Counted from the stretch's first letter, positions 44,399 through 53,575 are shown. The stretch: DNA of 64,000 bases from an uncultured Flammeovirgaceae bacterium (GCA_937883755.1 CAKZYA010000025.1:1-64000); one strand, 5' to 3'. Translations and numbers: made by a program. The notes: generated from the letters alone by a model not told the origin.

Positions 44399-44950
44399 TT
44401 AAACAGCGGCAACTTCTAGCTCAGGGGCAGCTGGGAAATCTACCGGAACTTGAGTGGCTCCGTGAATGAAGTTGCTGATGATTTTGTCGCCAATTACTAC
44501 GATTACATCAATTAAGTTAGCTTTGGTGTAACCAGCAGCGAAGAAGTTTTCTAAAGCTTCCGCACTAGGCTTACTGCGGTTGATGGTAATGTCCTTTACA
44601 AATTTTGCTAGGGCATCTATTTTTTCATCAAATGAGGCTTCTCCGCTTCTGATTTCCAAAATCTGCTCATCAGTAAAACCGTTCATTTTTCCTAAAGCAG
44701 TGTGGGCAGCTAAACAGTACTGGCATTCGTTCACTTGAGAAACAACTAGATTAATTACTTCTCGCTCTTTTGCTTTCAAAGTGCTTTTGCGATTTTGGAA
44801 AGCTAGATAATCGCCTAGGGCAGTGTCATTGTACGCGTAAGTAGCGTAGAGATTAGGAACAAAGCCTAGCCCTTTTTCTAATTGATCAAAGATGGCTTGG
44901 TTATTTTCTGATACTTGGTCTCGAGTAGGAACTTCAAATGTAACTGACAT
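44399..44950 (-). CDS. AhpD-like carboxymuconolactone decarboxylase family protein
   Basis: The protein has 183 residues from ATG 44950. An upstream in-frame start at 45040 would add 30 residues without family similarity. The redox centre is ECQYCLAAHTALGKM, with the CxxC and following His of AhpD-type peroxidases. The context FTDEQILEIRSG fits the peroxidase-related branch. It should act as a thiol-dependent peroxidase or reductase in the cytoplasm. An AraC regulator gene lies upstream on the same strand, with a palindrome in the 137-base spacer, so it is probably regulated by that protein. Confidence 0.88.
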   Translation of the reverse strand: MSVTFEVPTRDQVSENNQAIFDQLEKGLGFVPNLYATYAYNDTALGDYLAFQNRKSTLKAKEREVINLVVSQVNECQYCLAAHTALGKMNGFTDEQILEIRSGEASFDEKIDALAKFVKDITINRSKPSAEALENFFAAGYTKANLIDVIVVIGDKIISNFIHGATQVPVDFPAAPELEVAAV

Positions 44951-45008
44951 GATTCTATTTATTTTAAAGTGTAAAATCGTTTTGTAAAAATTTTGAATAC
45001 AATAGGTT

Positions 45009-45029
45009 TTACGGACGGGTTGCCCGTAA
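45009..45029. promoter_or_regulatory. Palindrome between the AraC regulator and the AhpD-like gene
   Basis: TTACGG (45009-45014) and CCGTAA (45024-45029) form a 6-bp inverted repeat around ACGGGTTGC, 59 bases before the AhpD-like start. It is a candidate operator for the adjacent AraC protein. Only the symmetry and position support this. Confidence 0.3.
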
Positions 45030-45087
45030 GTAATTGACAATTCTTCCCGTTGTATTGGCGATTTTACCTTTATTGGTCAGTAAGTGG

Positions 45088-45927
45088 CTAATTTTGATTC
45101 CCTTTAAACTGCTGTGGGGTTTGACCTACCACTCGTTTGAAAAGTCGATGCAGTGAGCCTACATCATTGAAACCTAGTTCGTGGGCAATTTCTTTAGTGC
45201 TCTTACTGGTGTAGAGTAGTTGTCTTTTTACCTCTAGCACAATCCGTTCGTGAATAATCTGCAAAGGAGACTTTTGCTCATACTTTGCAAAAAGGTTGGA
45301 AAGTGTTTTAGGAGATTTAAAGAGAAGATCAGCATAGTCTTGGACAGTCCGCTTCTCTTTATAGTGTATGTCTACTAGTACATTAAACTTACGGATGGTA
45401 TCTCGTTGCCTTTCCGGTAGGTCAGGGTAGGGTGACTGATCTTTGGTTAAACGAGTAATTTTAATAATCAGTCTTTTCAGTAGTATACGTAGCATTTCTC
45501 CCTGAATGGTATCCCGAGTTCTGCACTCTTCAAGGAATACTTCATACAGCATATCAAACTTTTTCTGTTCTTCCGGACTGATACTAGTTAAAGGAGGTCG
45601 CTGATTACCGAAAAAGATAATGCCATTGCACGACGTCTCGTGGTCGTGATCATTGATACAGTAAAATTCCCGATTGAACGTGAAACTAGTCAAGCTAGCT
45701 GAAGACTGAGGAAAGGTTAGATGCTGTAAAAAAGTAGTTGTAGTAACTTGGTGAGGTTGAAGCTGAAGGTCTACTCCATCAACATTAAGTAAAATAGATT
45801 CATCACCTTTATTCCAGTGAATACTGATCAGGCTAGGCTGATGCTCGAACTGCTCAAACTCATTGATGTAATCAGTACTCAAAGCAAAAAAAGCCCCTAC
45901 GTCTTTCTCTTGATATGAATAAACCAT
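45088..45927 (-). CDS. AraC family transcriptional regulator
   Basis: The protein has 279 residues. The N-terminal 170 residues are a cupin-like sensing domain. The C-terminal DNA-binding domain is VQDYADLLFKSPKTLSNLFAKYEQKSPLQII, then STKEIAHELGFNDVGSLHRLFKRVVGQTPQQFK. The gene precedes the AhpD-like gene on the same strand and most likely controls it. The domain order matches the AraC protein encoded at 4837-5742, but the two sequences are not close. The signal is unknown. Confidence 0.9.
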   Translation of the reverse strand: MVYSYQEKDVGAFFALSTDYINEFEQFEHQPSLISIHWNKGDESILLNVDGVDLQLQPHQVTTTTFLQHLTFPQSSASLTSFTFNREFYCINDHDHETSCNGIIFFGNQRPPLTSISPEEQKKFDMLYEVFLEECRTRDTIQGEMLRILLKRLIIKITRLTKDQSPYPDLPERQRDTIRKFNVLVDIHYKEKRTVQDYADLLFKSPKTLSNLFAKYEQKSPLQIIHERIVLEVKRQLLYTSKSTKEIAHELGFNDVGSLHRLFKRVVGQTPQQFKGNQN

Positions 45928-46078
45928 ACTGTACTGTCAAAAATTTACGCGTACTATTGTGGTAACTCCAAAAATAGCTGATAAATAACAGTTAGAATGT
46001 CTACTAATACACAATTGATGCGAATGAACAGTTGCAGTGTTCCGCCGGAATATTAGATAGTGGAGTTATGACGCATTT

Positions 46079-46178
46079 TGTGTTCAGGCAACCGTTGCAC
46101 AGTATTTGTGTGTTCATGCTGCTTTGGAATGGCAACTGATAAGTGCCTGAACACACGAATACCTTAACACTTGAACAC
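46079..46178. repeat. Nested inverted copies of GTGTTCA in intergenic DNA
   Basis: Four copies of GTGTTCA lie within 100 bp, at 46080-46086 and 46110-46116 on the plus strand and 46148-46154 and 46172-46178 on the minus strand. The outer pair extends to a 12-bp perfect inverted repeat (46079-46090 and 46144-46155). No coding potential was seen. It may be a regulatory cluster or a decayed mobile repeat. Confidence 0.6.
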
Positions 46179-46184
46179 ATTTAA

Positions 46185-46880
46185 TTATTTTAGCCACTTC
46201 AGTCGGAATTGGTTTACCGCATTTTTTTTGATCGCTTTGCCGTGACCAAAGCAAGCCACTTCAAACTGGTACATCGTTAACTTACGAAGGCTCCGTAATC
46301 CTAGCTGATAATCTTCATAGGCGATACTGGGCTGAAGCCAGCCAATATTACTAGCCGTATCGGCAGCAAAGAGTACTCCACCTTCCTGAGGCCAAAAGAA
46401 AACGAGTTGCCCGGCACAGTGCCCGGGCGCGTGAATAGCCCGAAGACCTCCCGCAATTTCTAAGATTTCGCTATCTGTCACTTCTCGATCAATACTAGCA
46501 GGTTCTATTTCGCTGGGTGATTTAGCAATGAAAGCCTGGAAGAGACCTTTGTTTAGAAGTCCCGGAGCAGGAGTTAGCGGGCGCAATACTTGTCCTTGTT
46601 GAACCAGAGCAGCATCGGTAGGGTGCATATAGGTGGTGGCATCACAAGCTTTTTGAAGAGCCGCTAGCCCTCCGGTATGGTCAGCGTGGCAGTGGGTTAT
46701 CAGAATATGCTGAATATCTTTCGGTACTCTTCCAATTTTTTCTACTGCTTGTATCAACTGATGAGTACTACCCTCTGAACCTGTGTCAATAAGCGTTAAT
46801 TCGTCATGATTAATTAAAAATGTATTTACTACACCGAGCGAAACTTCATAAACCGACGGGGTAATTTGGCGAACCTTCAT
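46185..46880 (-). CDS. MBL-fold metallo-hydrolase
   Basis: The protein has 231 residues. The metal motif is THCHADHTGG (H63, H65, D67, H68), with a further His in HAPGHCAGQL and the late D in FAADTASN. This is the glyoxalase-II/lactonase-like branch of the metallo-beta-lactamase fold. It is the last gene of the truA-ABC-MBL unit, with 3 bases between it and the ABC exporter. The substrate is unknown; coupling to an exporter might indicate lipid or glutathione-like chemistry. Confidence 0.9.
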   Translation of the reverse strand: MKVRQITPSVYEVSLGVVNTFLINHDELTLIDTGSEGSTHQLIQAVEKIGRVPKDIQHILITHCHADHTGGLAALQKACDATTYMHPTDAALVQQGQVLRPLTPAPGLLNKGLFQAFIAKSPSEIEPASIDREVTDSEILEIAGGLRAIHAPGHCAGQLVFFWPQEGGVLFAADTASNIGWLQPSIAYEDYQLGLRSLRKLTMYQFEVACFGHGKAIKKNAVNQFRLKWLK

Positions 46881-46883
46881 CGA

Positions 46884-48647
46884 TCACAAAACTTCTTTGT
46901 ACTGCATTTTATGAAGCTGAGTGTAGTAACCATCTAGAGTCAGCAGTTCATCGTGCGTACCTCGCTCCTTAATTTCTCCGTGATCGAGTACCAAAATCTG
47001 GTCGGCATTCTGAATGGTAGATAATCGGTGAGCAATGACAATAGCCGTCCGGCCTTTCATTAGCCGAGTAATGGCTTCCTGAATGAGTTCTTCGGTTTCG
47101 GTATCTACTGAGGAAGTAGCTTCATCGAGAATAATAATTTCCGGGTTGTACACCATTGCTCGTACAAACGAGATCAACTGCCGCTGCCCAACCGAAAGCG
47201 TAGCACCTCGCTCTTGCACATTGTACTGAAAACCACCTGGCAAACGCTCAATGAACTTACGGGCTCCGACCAGTTCAGCAGCTTCAACTACTTTTTCGTG
47301 ACTAATATCCGAGTTACCTAGTGTGATATTTTTCTCAATTGTATCGGAGAACAGAAAAACATCCTGAAGAACAACTCCAATGTGGCGACGTAGAACACTT
47401 AAATCGTAGTCTTTCACTTCGGTGCCATCGATCAGAATTTCGCCGCGCTTAATATCGTAGAAACGGCTCAAGAGGTTGATAATGGAAGACTTTCCTGCTC
47501 CAGTAGCTCCGACTAACGCCAGGGTCTCTCCCGGTTTTACCTCAAAATTAATGTCCTTCAGTACGTAATCGCGCTCATTGTAGGCAAACCATACATTTTT
47601 GAACACTACGTGTCCTTCCAGATGATCTTTAGTGTGCTGACCATTATCATCAATGTGCTCCTGGCTGTCTAGTAAATTCAGAATGCGGGAAGAACTAACG
47701 ATTCCCATCTGTAGGGTGTTAAAGCGATCAGCAATCTGTCGGATAGGTCGGAAGAACATATTGATGTACATGATGAAAGCGATCAGTATCCCGATGGTTA
47801 CTTCTTCGTGTAATACGCCTCGGGCTCCGTACCAAACTAATAGGCCGATCCCGGTAGCCATAATTACATCTGCCACGGGGAAGTACACCGAATAGTACAT
47901 GACTGACCGGAGGTGAGCTTGCCTATGTTCATCATTAATTTCTCGAAAACGCTCGTACTCCCGCTTTTCACTGCTAAAAATCTGGACAATGCTCATGCCT
48001 GTAATATGCTCCTGTACGAAAGAGTTAAGATTAGATACCGCGTTTCGTACTTCATTAAAGGCAACCTTTACCTTTTCTTTGAAAACGTAAGTACTTAGTA
48101 TTAGCAAAGGTAAGGTAGACAGACTCACCAAAGTTAGCTTCCAGTCAATATAGAACATCACGCCCAGAATGACGATGATCTGGAGAATATCGCCAATAAT
48201 GGCGGCTACTCCTTGGCTAAAGATGTCCGACAGGGTTTCAATATCCGAGATATTACGGGTAACCAAGCGACCGATGGGGGTGCGATCGAAAAATCGTAAT
48301 CGTAGACTTAGCAAGTGGCGGTACAGCTTTACGCGGATATCCCGTACCACGCTTTGTCCAATCCAGCCCGAAAGGTAAGTATGTAAGTATTGCACAATGC
48401 CTTGCACCGCAATCAGCCCGATTAGTAGCCCTACCATGTTTACTAGACCCGGGTAATCGCTTACTAGAATATATTCGTCAATGGTCTGTTGTACAAAGAA
48501 GGGAACCGCCGGAGCGAGCAGAGCGATAAGTATCGTAAGAAATACCAAAATGTAAAATCTTCCGATATACGGTTGTATGTATCGGAAGATTCGTTTCAGT
48601 ACTTGGGTGTCAATGATGTCACCACTATTAATTTTTTCTTTATCCAT
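46884..48647 (-). CDS. ABC exporter, ATPase and permease fused (MsbA-like)
   Basis: The protein has 587 residues. The membrane domain is about residues 20-320 (six helices, opening RIFRYIQPYIGRFYILVFL). The nucleotide-binding domain follows with Walker A LVGATGAGKSSI, Q-loop VLQDVFLFS, signature LSVGQRQLI, Walker B IIILDEATSSVD and the H-loop AHRLST. As a half-transporter it should act as a homodimer, exporting lipids, drugs or peptides. It lies between truA (8 bases) and the MBL gene (3 bases). Confidence 0.95.
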   Translation of the reverse strand: MDKEKINSGDIIDTQVLKRIFRYIQPYIGRFYILVFLTILIALLAPAVPFFVQQTIDEYILVSDYPGLVNMVGLLIGLIAVQGIVQYLHTYLSGWIGQSVVRDIRVKLYRHLLSLRLRFFDRTPIGRLVTRNISDIETLSDIFSQGVAAIIGDILQIIVILGVMFYIDWKLTLVSLSTLPLLILSTYVFKEKVKVAFNEVRNAVSNLNSFVQEHITGMSIVQIFSSEKREYERFREINDEHRQAHLRSVMYYSVYFPVADVIMATGIGLLVWYGARGVLHEEVTIGILIAFIMYINMFFRPIRQIADRFNTLQMGIVSSSRILNLLDSQEHIDDNGQHTKDHLEGHVVFKNVWFAYNERDYVLKDINFEVKPGETLALVGATGAGKSSIINLLSRFYDIKRGEILIDGTEVKDYDLSVLRRHIGVVLQDVFLFSDTIEKNITLGNSDISHEKVVEAAELVGARKFIERLPGGFQYNVQERGATLSVGQRQLISFVRAMVYNPEIIILDEATSSVDTETEELIQEAITRLMKGRTAIVIAHRLSTIQNADQILVLDHGEIKERGTHDELLTLDGYYTQLHKMQYKEVL

Positions 48648-48655
48648 AGGTTTGC

Positions 48656-49411
48656 TTACTGTTGATATATTTCAGTTGGATAGGTCACTTCCGTTAGGAA
48701 CAGTCCGCAGGCATCTACCGAATGCCCCGCCTGTCTCCGGTCTTGACTTTCTACAATTTTCTCAAAATCGTTTAAACTAATCTTGCTGGCTCCGACATCC
48801 AGCATGGTGCCGACGATTGCTCGAACCATACCGCGCAAAAATCGATCGGCAGAAATTGAAAATATCAATCGATCTTCTTCTAATACGTGCCAACCTGTCC
48901 GAAAGATGTGACAATCGTAAGAAGGGTTTTGAGTATTCTTTTTGCTGAAACTCGCGTAATTCCGTTTTTTGTACCGAACCAACTGCTGGGCAGCTTTGTT
49001 CATCATCTTTATGTCTACTTTGGTAGGCAAGAAGCAACTTAGCCCGTTCAAAAAAGGGTTTCTCTTTTGGTGAATAAAATACTGATAGCTACGGCAGGTA
49101 GCACTAAAGCGGGCATGAGCCTGTTCCGTCACAGGGACCATTTTAGAGATGCTGATATCCCGGGGTAGGGCAGCGTTGAACCGGTATAGACACTCTTCTT
49201 CATCTAAAGGAATGCTGCTGTCAAAATGCGCTACCTGTCCTCGAGCGTGTACACCGGTATCTGTCCGTCCGCTGCCTACGGTAGCCACAGGCTGGCGTAA
49301 AACCTTTGACAATGTTTCGTCGAGTACCTGCTGTACTGAGAGCGCGTTCTGCTGAATCTGCCAGCCGTGGTAAGCTGCCCCATGATACTTGATACTAAGA
49401 AAGTAGCGCAT
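48656..49411 (-). CDS. truA: tRNA pseudouridine(38-40) synthase
   Basis: The protein has 251 residues. The opening RYFLSIKYHGAAYHGWQIQ and the catalytic GSGRTDTGVHARG with D51 are the TruA signatures. LRGMVRAIVGTMLDVG near the end is also typical. It isomerises uridines 38-40 in the tRNA anticodon arm. It heads the minus-strand unit with the ABC exporter and MBL hydrolase. The AT-rich 265 bases upstream are shared with the divergent Na/Pi cotransporter gene. Confidence 0.96.
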   Translation of the reverse strand: MRYFLSIKYHGAAYHGWQIQQNALSVQQVLDETLSKVLRQPVATVGSGRTDTGVHARGQVAHFDSSIPLDEEECLYRFNAALPRDISISKMVPVTEQAHARFSATCRSYQYFIHQKRNPFLNGLSCFLPTKVDIKMMNKAAQQLVRYKKRNYASFSKKNTQNPSYDCHIFRTGWHVLEEDRLIFSISADRFLRGMVRAIVGTMLDVGASKISLNDFEKIVESQDRRQAGHSVDACGLFLTEVTYPTEIYQQ

Positions 49412-49676
49412 CAGATTGGGTTGGGGTAGTAATTGGGTTACTTAAGGATAGTAGATTATGCATTTGTTAAGTATATTGATTAATATAGCAAAAAATATTT
49501 TTCATAAGATGTTGATAATAAGTCACTTAAATAATATACATTTAACTATAAGATTAACAGTGTAAGTGAAATTTAACAATAGTTTCATCTCTAGCTGAGT
49601 ATATCTTGATTTTTATATTGTTACTTTTCGAAAATCCCACTTAGTTGAAGGGATTCATACATAAATCTTAAATTTT
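49412..49676. other. AT-rich divergent promoter region
   Basis: This is the region between the divergent truA and Na/Pi cotransporter genes. It is strongly AT-rich with no ORF. A near-match to the -7 consensus (TACTTTTC, 49622-49629) points towards the transporter gene, but without a well-spaced TTG. Confidence 0.5.
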
Positions 49677-50816
49677 TTGTCTAAAGAAGTCAGTCCGGTG
49701 AGTGTTTTAGAGAAGGTACATACAACCACGCAATGGCAGTCAGTAGGGCGGTACTTATCGGTGCTAGGGGCGGTTATTGTGTTCATGCTCTCCATCAATT
49801 TACTTAGCCACTCGTTTCAGGGAATTCGCGAAGATATTGCATCTTCTATTCTATCGGTAACTACTAATCCGTTTATTGGATTGTTCATTGGTCTGTTGCT
49901 CACAGCGGTCATTCAAAGTAGCTCAATTAGCACTTCTATGATTGTGGCTCTTGTCGGTTCAGGTACAATTAGTTTATCAGCCGCAGTGCCTATTGTAATG
50001 GGAGCCAATGTAGGAACGACGCTTACTAGCACCATAGTTTCCCTCAGTTTTATTACCAGCAAGCGAGCGTTTCGCAAAGCAATTAGTGCCGGAGTGGTGC
50101 ATGATATTTACAATGTTATATTGGTGGTGCTACTTTTTCCTTTAGAATATTACTATCAAGCTCTGTCTCGTATTAGCCTGTCATTGGTAAATAGCCTAGG
50201 TATTGTAGAAACTCAAGCTAGTAGTAGCTCAGTTTATCTAGGAATTTTCCCGGACGGTGGACTCGGTAAATCGTTTTTAGATGCAGTGGGGAGTAATTGG
50301 TTACTACTTATACTGGCGCTCAGTATGTTATTTTTCTCAATTAAGTACATTTCTAATGTTATCTCTAAGTCGCTTATCGGAGAATCTAAGGATAAACTAA
50401 AAGAGTATTTATTCGATAATCCCTACAAATCGTTCTTGTGGGGCGGAGGACTCACGGCAGCCGTACAATCCAGTTCCATCACTACCTCACTCATAATTCC
50501 CCTGGTAGCAACCAGTAAAGTTTCCTTGATCAAGTCATTCCCATTTATTATCGGAGCTAATATTGGCACTACGCTTACGGCGCTGGTTGCCTCATTCTTT
50601 GCTACTGAGGTAGCGGTTAGCATTGCTATTGTGCATTTACTATTTAATTTATTGGGCGTACTTCTTTTCTTGCCTATTGCTTCTGCTCGTCGTATTCCTA
50701 TTGCTATTGCGGCTTTCTTCGGTCGTCTTACTCTTCGTAATCGTCTATACGGTTTTTTGTATATCATTCTCATGTTTTTCATCGTTCCCTTTTTGCTTAT
50801 TTATTTCAACCGATAA
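49677..50816 (+). CDS. Na/Pi cotransporter family protein
   Basis: The protein has 379 residues with about nine membrane helices. It contains the family's inverted repeat: QSSSISTSMIVALVGSG with GANVGTTLTSTIVSL, and again QSSSITTSLIIPLVATSK with GANIGTTLTALVASF. The two QSSS motifs form the substrate pocket of NptA-type transporters. It has no C-terminal PhoU domain, so it is the short form. The start is a TTG at 49677. It probably imports phosphate or another anion with sodium. The gene is single. Confidence 0.92.
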   Translation: MSKEVSPVSVLEKVHTTTQWQSVGRYLSVLGAVIVFMLSINLLSHSFQGIREDIASSILSVTTNPFIGLFIGLLLTAVIQSSSISTSMIVALVGSGTISLSAAVPIVMGANVGTTLTSTIVSLSFITSKRAFRKAISAGVVHDIYNVILVVLLFPLEYYYQALSRISLSLVNSLGIVETQASSSSVYLGIFPDGGLGKSFLDAVGSNWLLLILALSMLFFSIKYISNVISKSLIGESKDKLKEYLFDNPYKSFLWGGGLTAAVQSSSITTSLIIPLVATSKVSLIKSFPFIIGANIGTTLTALVASFFATEVAVSIAIVHLLFNLLGVLLFLPIASARRIPIAIAAFFGRLTLRNRLYGFLYIILMFFIVPFLLIYFNR

Positions 50817-50937
50817 GTGTCCCATCGTTTCCCGAACTACGCGGGCGGTGAATTACTAATCTAAGGATGTGCCCCATTGCGAAAATGCAGAGGGCTAACT
50901 ATCTTGAAGCACTTTACCACTTTTTAACAAACCACGT

Positions 50938-51270
50938 ATGGCCAAGCATTTTGCCTCCGACACTTTTGACGCCCAAAAAGAGAAAATTCAAGAAATCATT
51001 GAAAAGTTAGCGGTTCAGTTTGATCTGGATGAAGAAGACCTGTCCACTATCAAAGAGTGGGGCGTGGCATTGCTTGTTACGGGCGTGTCTATTTATATTC
51101 TTTACCAGCTAATACAGCGTCTGGTTGGATCAAAAGAGGAAGATGAAGAAGAGAATGACGATTATGGTGTGGCCGACCGTACCTCAGCATTAGCCGAGAT
51201 GCTAAAGAAACAAGCGGCTCTTTTGCTAGTCTCGGTAGCTCGTAGTCAGATTAAACGTCTTTTCCGGTAA
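50938..51270 (+). CDS. Small single-pass membrane protein, hypothetical
   Basis: The protein has 110 residues: a helical acidic N-terminus (EKIQEIIEKLAVQFDLDEEDLSTI), one membrane helix (WGVALLVTGVSIYILYQLI, about 42-60), a highly acidic stretch (SKEEDEEENDDYG) and an amphipathic C-terminal helix ending in basic residues. I do not recognise it. The next gene, a lipid-synthesis enzyme, begins 11 bases later, so it may be part of the same unit and act at the membrane. Confidence 0.65.
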   Translation: MAKHFASDTFDAQKEKIQEIIEKLAVQFDLDEEDLSTIKEWGVALLVTGVSIYILYQLIQRLVGSKEEDEEENDDYGVADRTSALAEMLKKQAALLLVSVARSQIKRLFR

Positions 51271-51280
51271 ACTTATCGGG

Positions 51281-52042
51281 ATGTCCAGCTTATACCCAGA
51301 CGTACTGCGTCAGCAGCAAATACGACAGAAATCGCTGGCCGTTTTCATTGATCCCGACCAGCTAGACGAGGTGGCTGACACACTCCGCCTAATTAGCCTG
51401 GGAGTGAAGCATCAGATTGATTATTTCCTGGTGGGCGGCAGTCTCATTACCACGAATAACTTGGGTGAAGTCATCCGAACGATTAAGGACGAATGCTCTA
51501 TCCCGGTTATCTTATTTCCGGGCAGCAATTTGTATATAGAATCAAGTGCTGACGCTATTTTGCTTCTTTCCATTATCTCTGGTCGCAACCCCGATTTGTT
51601 GATTGGCCAGCATGTAGTGGCTGCTCCAGTGCTGAAGCGTAGCCCATTAGAAATTATGGCAACAGGCTACATTCTGGTGAATACTGGAAGTATTGCCTCT
51701 ACTACTTATCTAAGCCACACTACTCCTATTCCTCACGATAAAGCATCGGTAGCCGCTTGTACCGCTATGGCTGGGGAGATGCTAGGGCTGAAACTTATTT
51801 ACTTAGATGCTGGCATCGAAGCTGAACGAGCAATTGACTCCAAAATGATTAGTGCTGTTCGTAAGTCGGTAGATATACCATTAATCGTGGGTGGTGGAAT
51901 TAGTAACCGATACAAAGCCAGCCGAGCTTATGAAGCTGGAGCCGACATACTCGTTATGAACGGTGTAGAACCCACCTTTGAAAAGGTACTACCTGAGATC
52001 TCCGAAGTGGTACAGCAGTTAAATAAAAAGTCATCAGAATAA
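51281..52042 (+). CDS. Geranylgeranylglyceryl phosphate synthase family protein (PcrB/GGGPS)
   Basis: The protein has 253 residues, a TIM barrel. Motifs are AVFIDPDQLDE, DYFLVGGSLI, ILFPGSN, NTGSIASTTYLS, LIYLDAGIEA and LIVGGGISNRYKASRAYEAGAD (in parts), ending with VMNGVEP. The family joins an isoprenyl diphosphate to sn-glycerol-1-phosphate, as in archaeal ether lipids; homologues in Bacteroidota are known. The product and its use in this organism are unknown. It follows a small membrane protein gene by 11 bases on the same strand. Confidence 0.9.
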   Translation: MSSLYPDVLRQQQIRQKSLAVFIDPDQLDEVADTLRLISLGVKHQIDYFLVGGSLITTNNLGEVIRTIKDECSIPVILFPGSNLYIESSADAILLLSIISGRNPDLLIGQHVVAAPVLKRSPLEIMATGYILVNTGSIASTTYLSHTTPIPHDKASVAACTAMAGEMLGLKLIYLDAGIEAERAIDSKMISAVRKSVDIPLIVGGGISNRYKASRAYEAGADILVMNGVEPTFEKVLPEISEVVQQLNKKSSE

Positions 52043-52186
52043 AGTGTAGCTCGATTGCGCCTGGTTCAATAGCTTAATTGTTGTCGATTGCTGATTGTTA
52101 ATGATTATTAGCAATTGCTACGCGGTTCTTTGTTCGGGCGTATTGCTATACTCCCTTTACCCCATTTCCCGCCTTTCAAAAAAATT

Positions 52187-52216
52187 TTGCATACAACTGT
52201 AACCTTTTTACTTTTC
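52187..52216 (+). promoter_or_regulatory. Promoter of the ECF sigma / DUF4097 operon
   Basis: TTG at 52187-52189, a 19-bp spacer and TACTTTTC at 52209-52216 (one mismatch to TAnnTTTG) lie 32 bases before the sigma start. Confidence 0.5.
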
Positions 52217-52247
52217 CGAAGTTTCCCTGCCCAAAAAATAACCAAAC

Positions 52248-52790
52248 TTGGATTCTTACTCTGACAATGCCCTGATGCTTAAGGTAAAAAACGGACAGCG
52301 CAGTGCGATGGGTTTGCTCTTTGAACGTTACCACCGCCGTCTGTTTGGCTACTATTATCAACTTTCGGGGCAGGCTGAGGTAAGTGAAGACTTAGTACAA
52401 AACACATTTTACCGAATGTTGAAGTACGCACATACTTATCAAGGTAAGGGTGAATTTATTACCTGGATGTTTCACTTGGCGCGCAATGTATGGGCGGATC
52501 ATTACAAAAAGCAACAGCGATTACCCGCACGGGAGATGAACCTAGAGGCAGATATTCAGGAGGAAAGAGAGCCTGAAACTACTGAGCAATTAGGGCAATT
52601 ACAGAAAGCTTTGACCTATCTCAACCCCGACCGTAAAGAGGTGTTACTGCTCAGTCGATATCAGGGATTACGCTATCAGGAAATTGCTCAGCTACTTAAC
52701 TGCTCGGAGGCAAATGTAAAAGTGAGGGTTTTTCGGGCAATTCAGGATCTACGCAAAATTTTCCGTCAATTGGAACAGCAACAATTATGA
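52248..52790 (+). CDS. ECF RNA polymerase sigma factor
   Basis: The protein has 180 residues from a TTG start, chosen because the sequence SYSDNALMLKVKNG before the first in-frame ATG (52275) belongs to the family's region 2. Core motifs are LLFERYHRRLFGYYYQL, LVQNTFYRMLKY and TWMFHLARNVWADHYKK. Region 4 is LNPDRKEVLLLSRYQGLRYQEIA, then LLNCSEANVKVRVFRAIQDLRKIF. Its last codons overlap the next gene as ATGA, so sigma and the membrane protein are translationally coupled. Confidence 0.92.
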   Translation: MDSYSDNALMLKVKNGQRSAMGLLFERYHRRLFGYYYQLSGQAEVSEDLVQNTFYRMLKYAHTYQGKGEFITWMFHLARNVWADHYKKQQRLPAREMNLEADIQEEREPETTEQLGQLQKALTYLNPDRKEVLLLSRYQGLRYQEIAQLLNCSEANVKVRVFRAIQDLRKIFRQLEQQQL

Positions 52791-53575
52791 AAGAAGAATA
52801 TACAATACTGATTATGGATTATCTGGACGGAAACTGGGATGACCGAAAGGAAGCCCAACTTCAGCAGTTGCTAGCCGAAGGAGAAATCAGTCAGCAAGAA
52901 TTAGCCGATTGGAAATTGCTTCACCAAGGCAGCGAGAAGTTATCTGCTCCGGCTCCAGCTGATCAGCTTCGAGACAATTTCTACACTATGCTGGGCGATT
53001 GGAAAGAGTCTTCGCAACCGAGTAGTTGGCAGCGTCTTCTTCAGTCCTTTAATGGATCAATTCGGGTATCCCAATTGTTAGGGGCGGCTTGTTTGCTTGT
53101 GGTTGGTATTGCATTGGGGTTTTGGCTACATCCAGTGCAAAACTATGAATCGCAGATCGGACAGTTGTCTACTGAAGTACAGCAGATGCGCGAAGCGATG
53201 GTACTTACCCTATTGGAACAGCCCTCTGCTATGCAGCGTCTCAAAGCGGTAAGCATTAGTACGGATTTAACATCGGTAGATGAAAAGATTCACCAGGCAC
53301 TACTGCGAACGCTCAATGAAGACCCGCAGGTAAATGTTCGGATAGCAGCATTAGAAGCCCTAATTCCTTACTCCCAAAACTCACTTGTGAGGCAAGGGTT
53401 GGTACGGTCTATCGCCCAGCAGAGTGACCCGCTGATGCAGATTGCTTTGGCTCAGGCGATGGTAGAGTTGCAGGAAAAGCAGGCGGTAAGGGCTCTAGAG
53501 GACTTGCTGGAAAAGGAAGATTTAAACCAAGATGTTAAGCAGACCATCGAGCAAAGCCTAGAAATACTCATTTAA
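52787..53575 (+). CDS. Membrane-bound anti-sigma candidate with HEAT-like repeats
   Basis: The protein has 262 residues. Residues 1-75 are helical and acidic (YTILIMDYLDGNWDDRK, then QQLLAEGEISQQELADWKLL), like the cytoplasmic part of Bacteroidota anti-sigma factors. A membrane helix is at about 95-115 (LLGAACLLVVGIALGFWL). A coiled-coil stretch and HEAT-like repeats follow (DPQVNVRIAALEALIPY, SDPLMQIALAQAMVEL), placed in the periplasm. It probably holds the preceding sigma factor at the membrane and senses something outside through the repeats. There is a 4-base overlap with the sigma gene. Confidence 0.75.
   Translation: MKEEYTILIMDYLDGNWDDRKEAQLQQLLAEGEISQQELADWKLLHQGSEKLSAPAPADQLRDNFYTMLGDWKESSQPSSWQRLLQSFNGSIRVSQLLGAACLLVVGIALGFWLHPVQNYESQIGQLSTEVQQMREAMVLTLLEQPSAMQRLKAVSISTDLTSVDEKIHQALLRTLNEDPQVNVRIAALEALIPYSQNSLVRQGLVRSIAQQSDPLMQIALAQAMVELQEKQAVRALEDLLEKEDLNQDVKQTIEQSLEILI

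Noticed and set aside
44951-45040. Upstream extension of the AhpD-like gene
   Set aside because: It would cover the palindrome and promoter region and adds 30 residues without family similarity.
49677-49700. Later GTG start for the Na/Pi cotransporter
   Set aside because: The TTG at 49677 keeps the short polar N-terminus before the first helix; neither choice is proven, but the product is the same.
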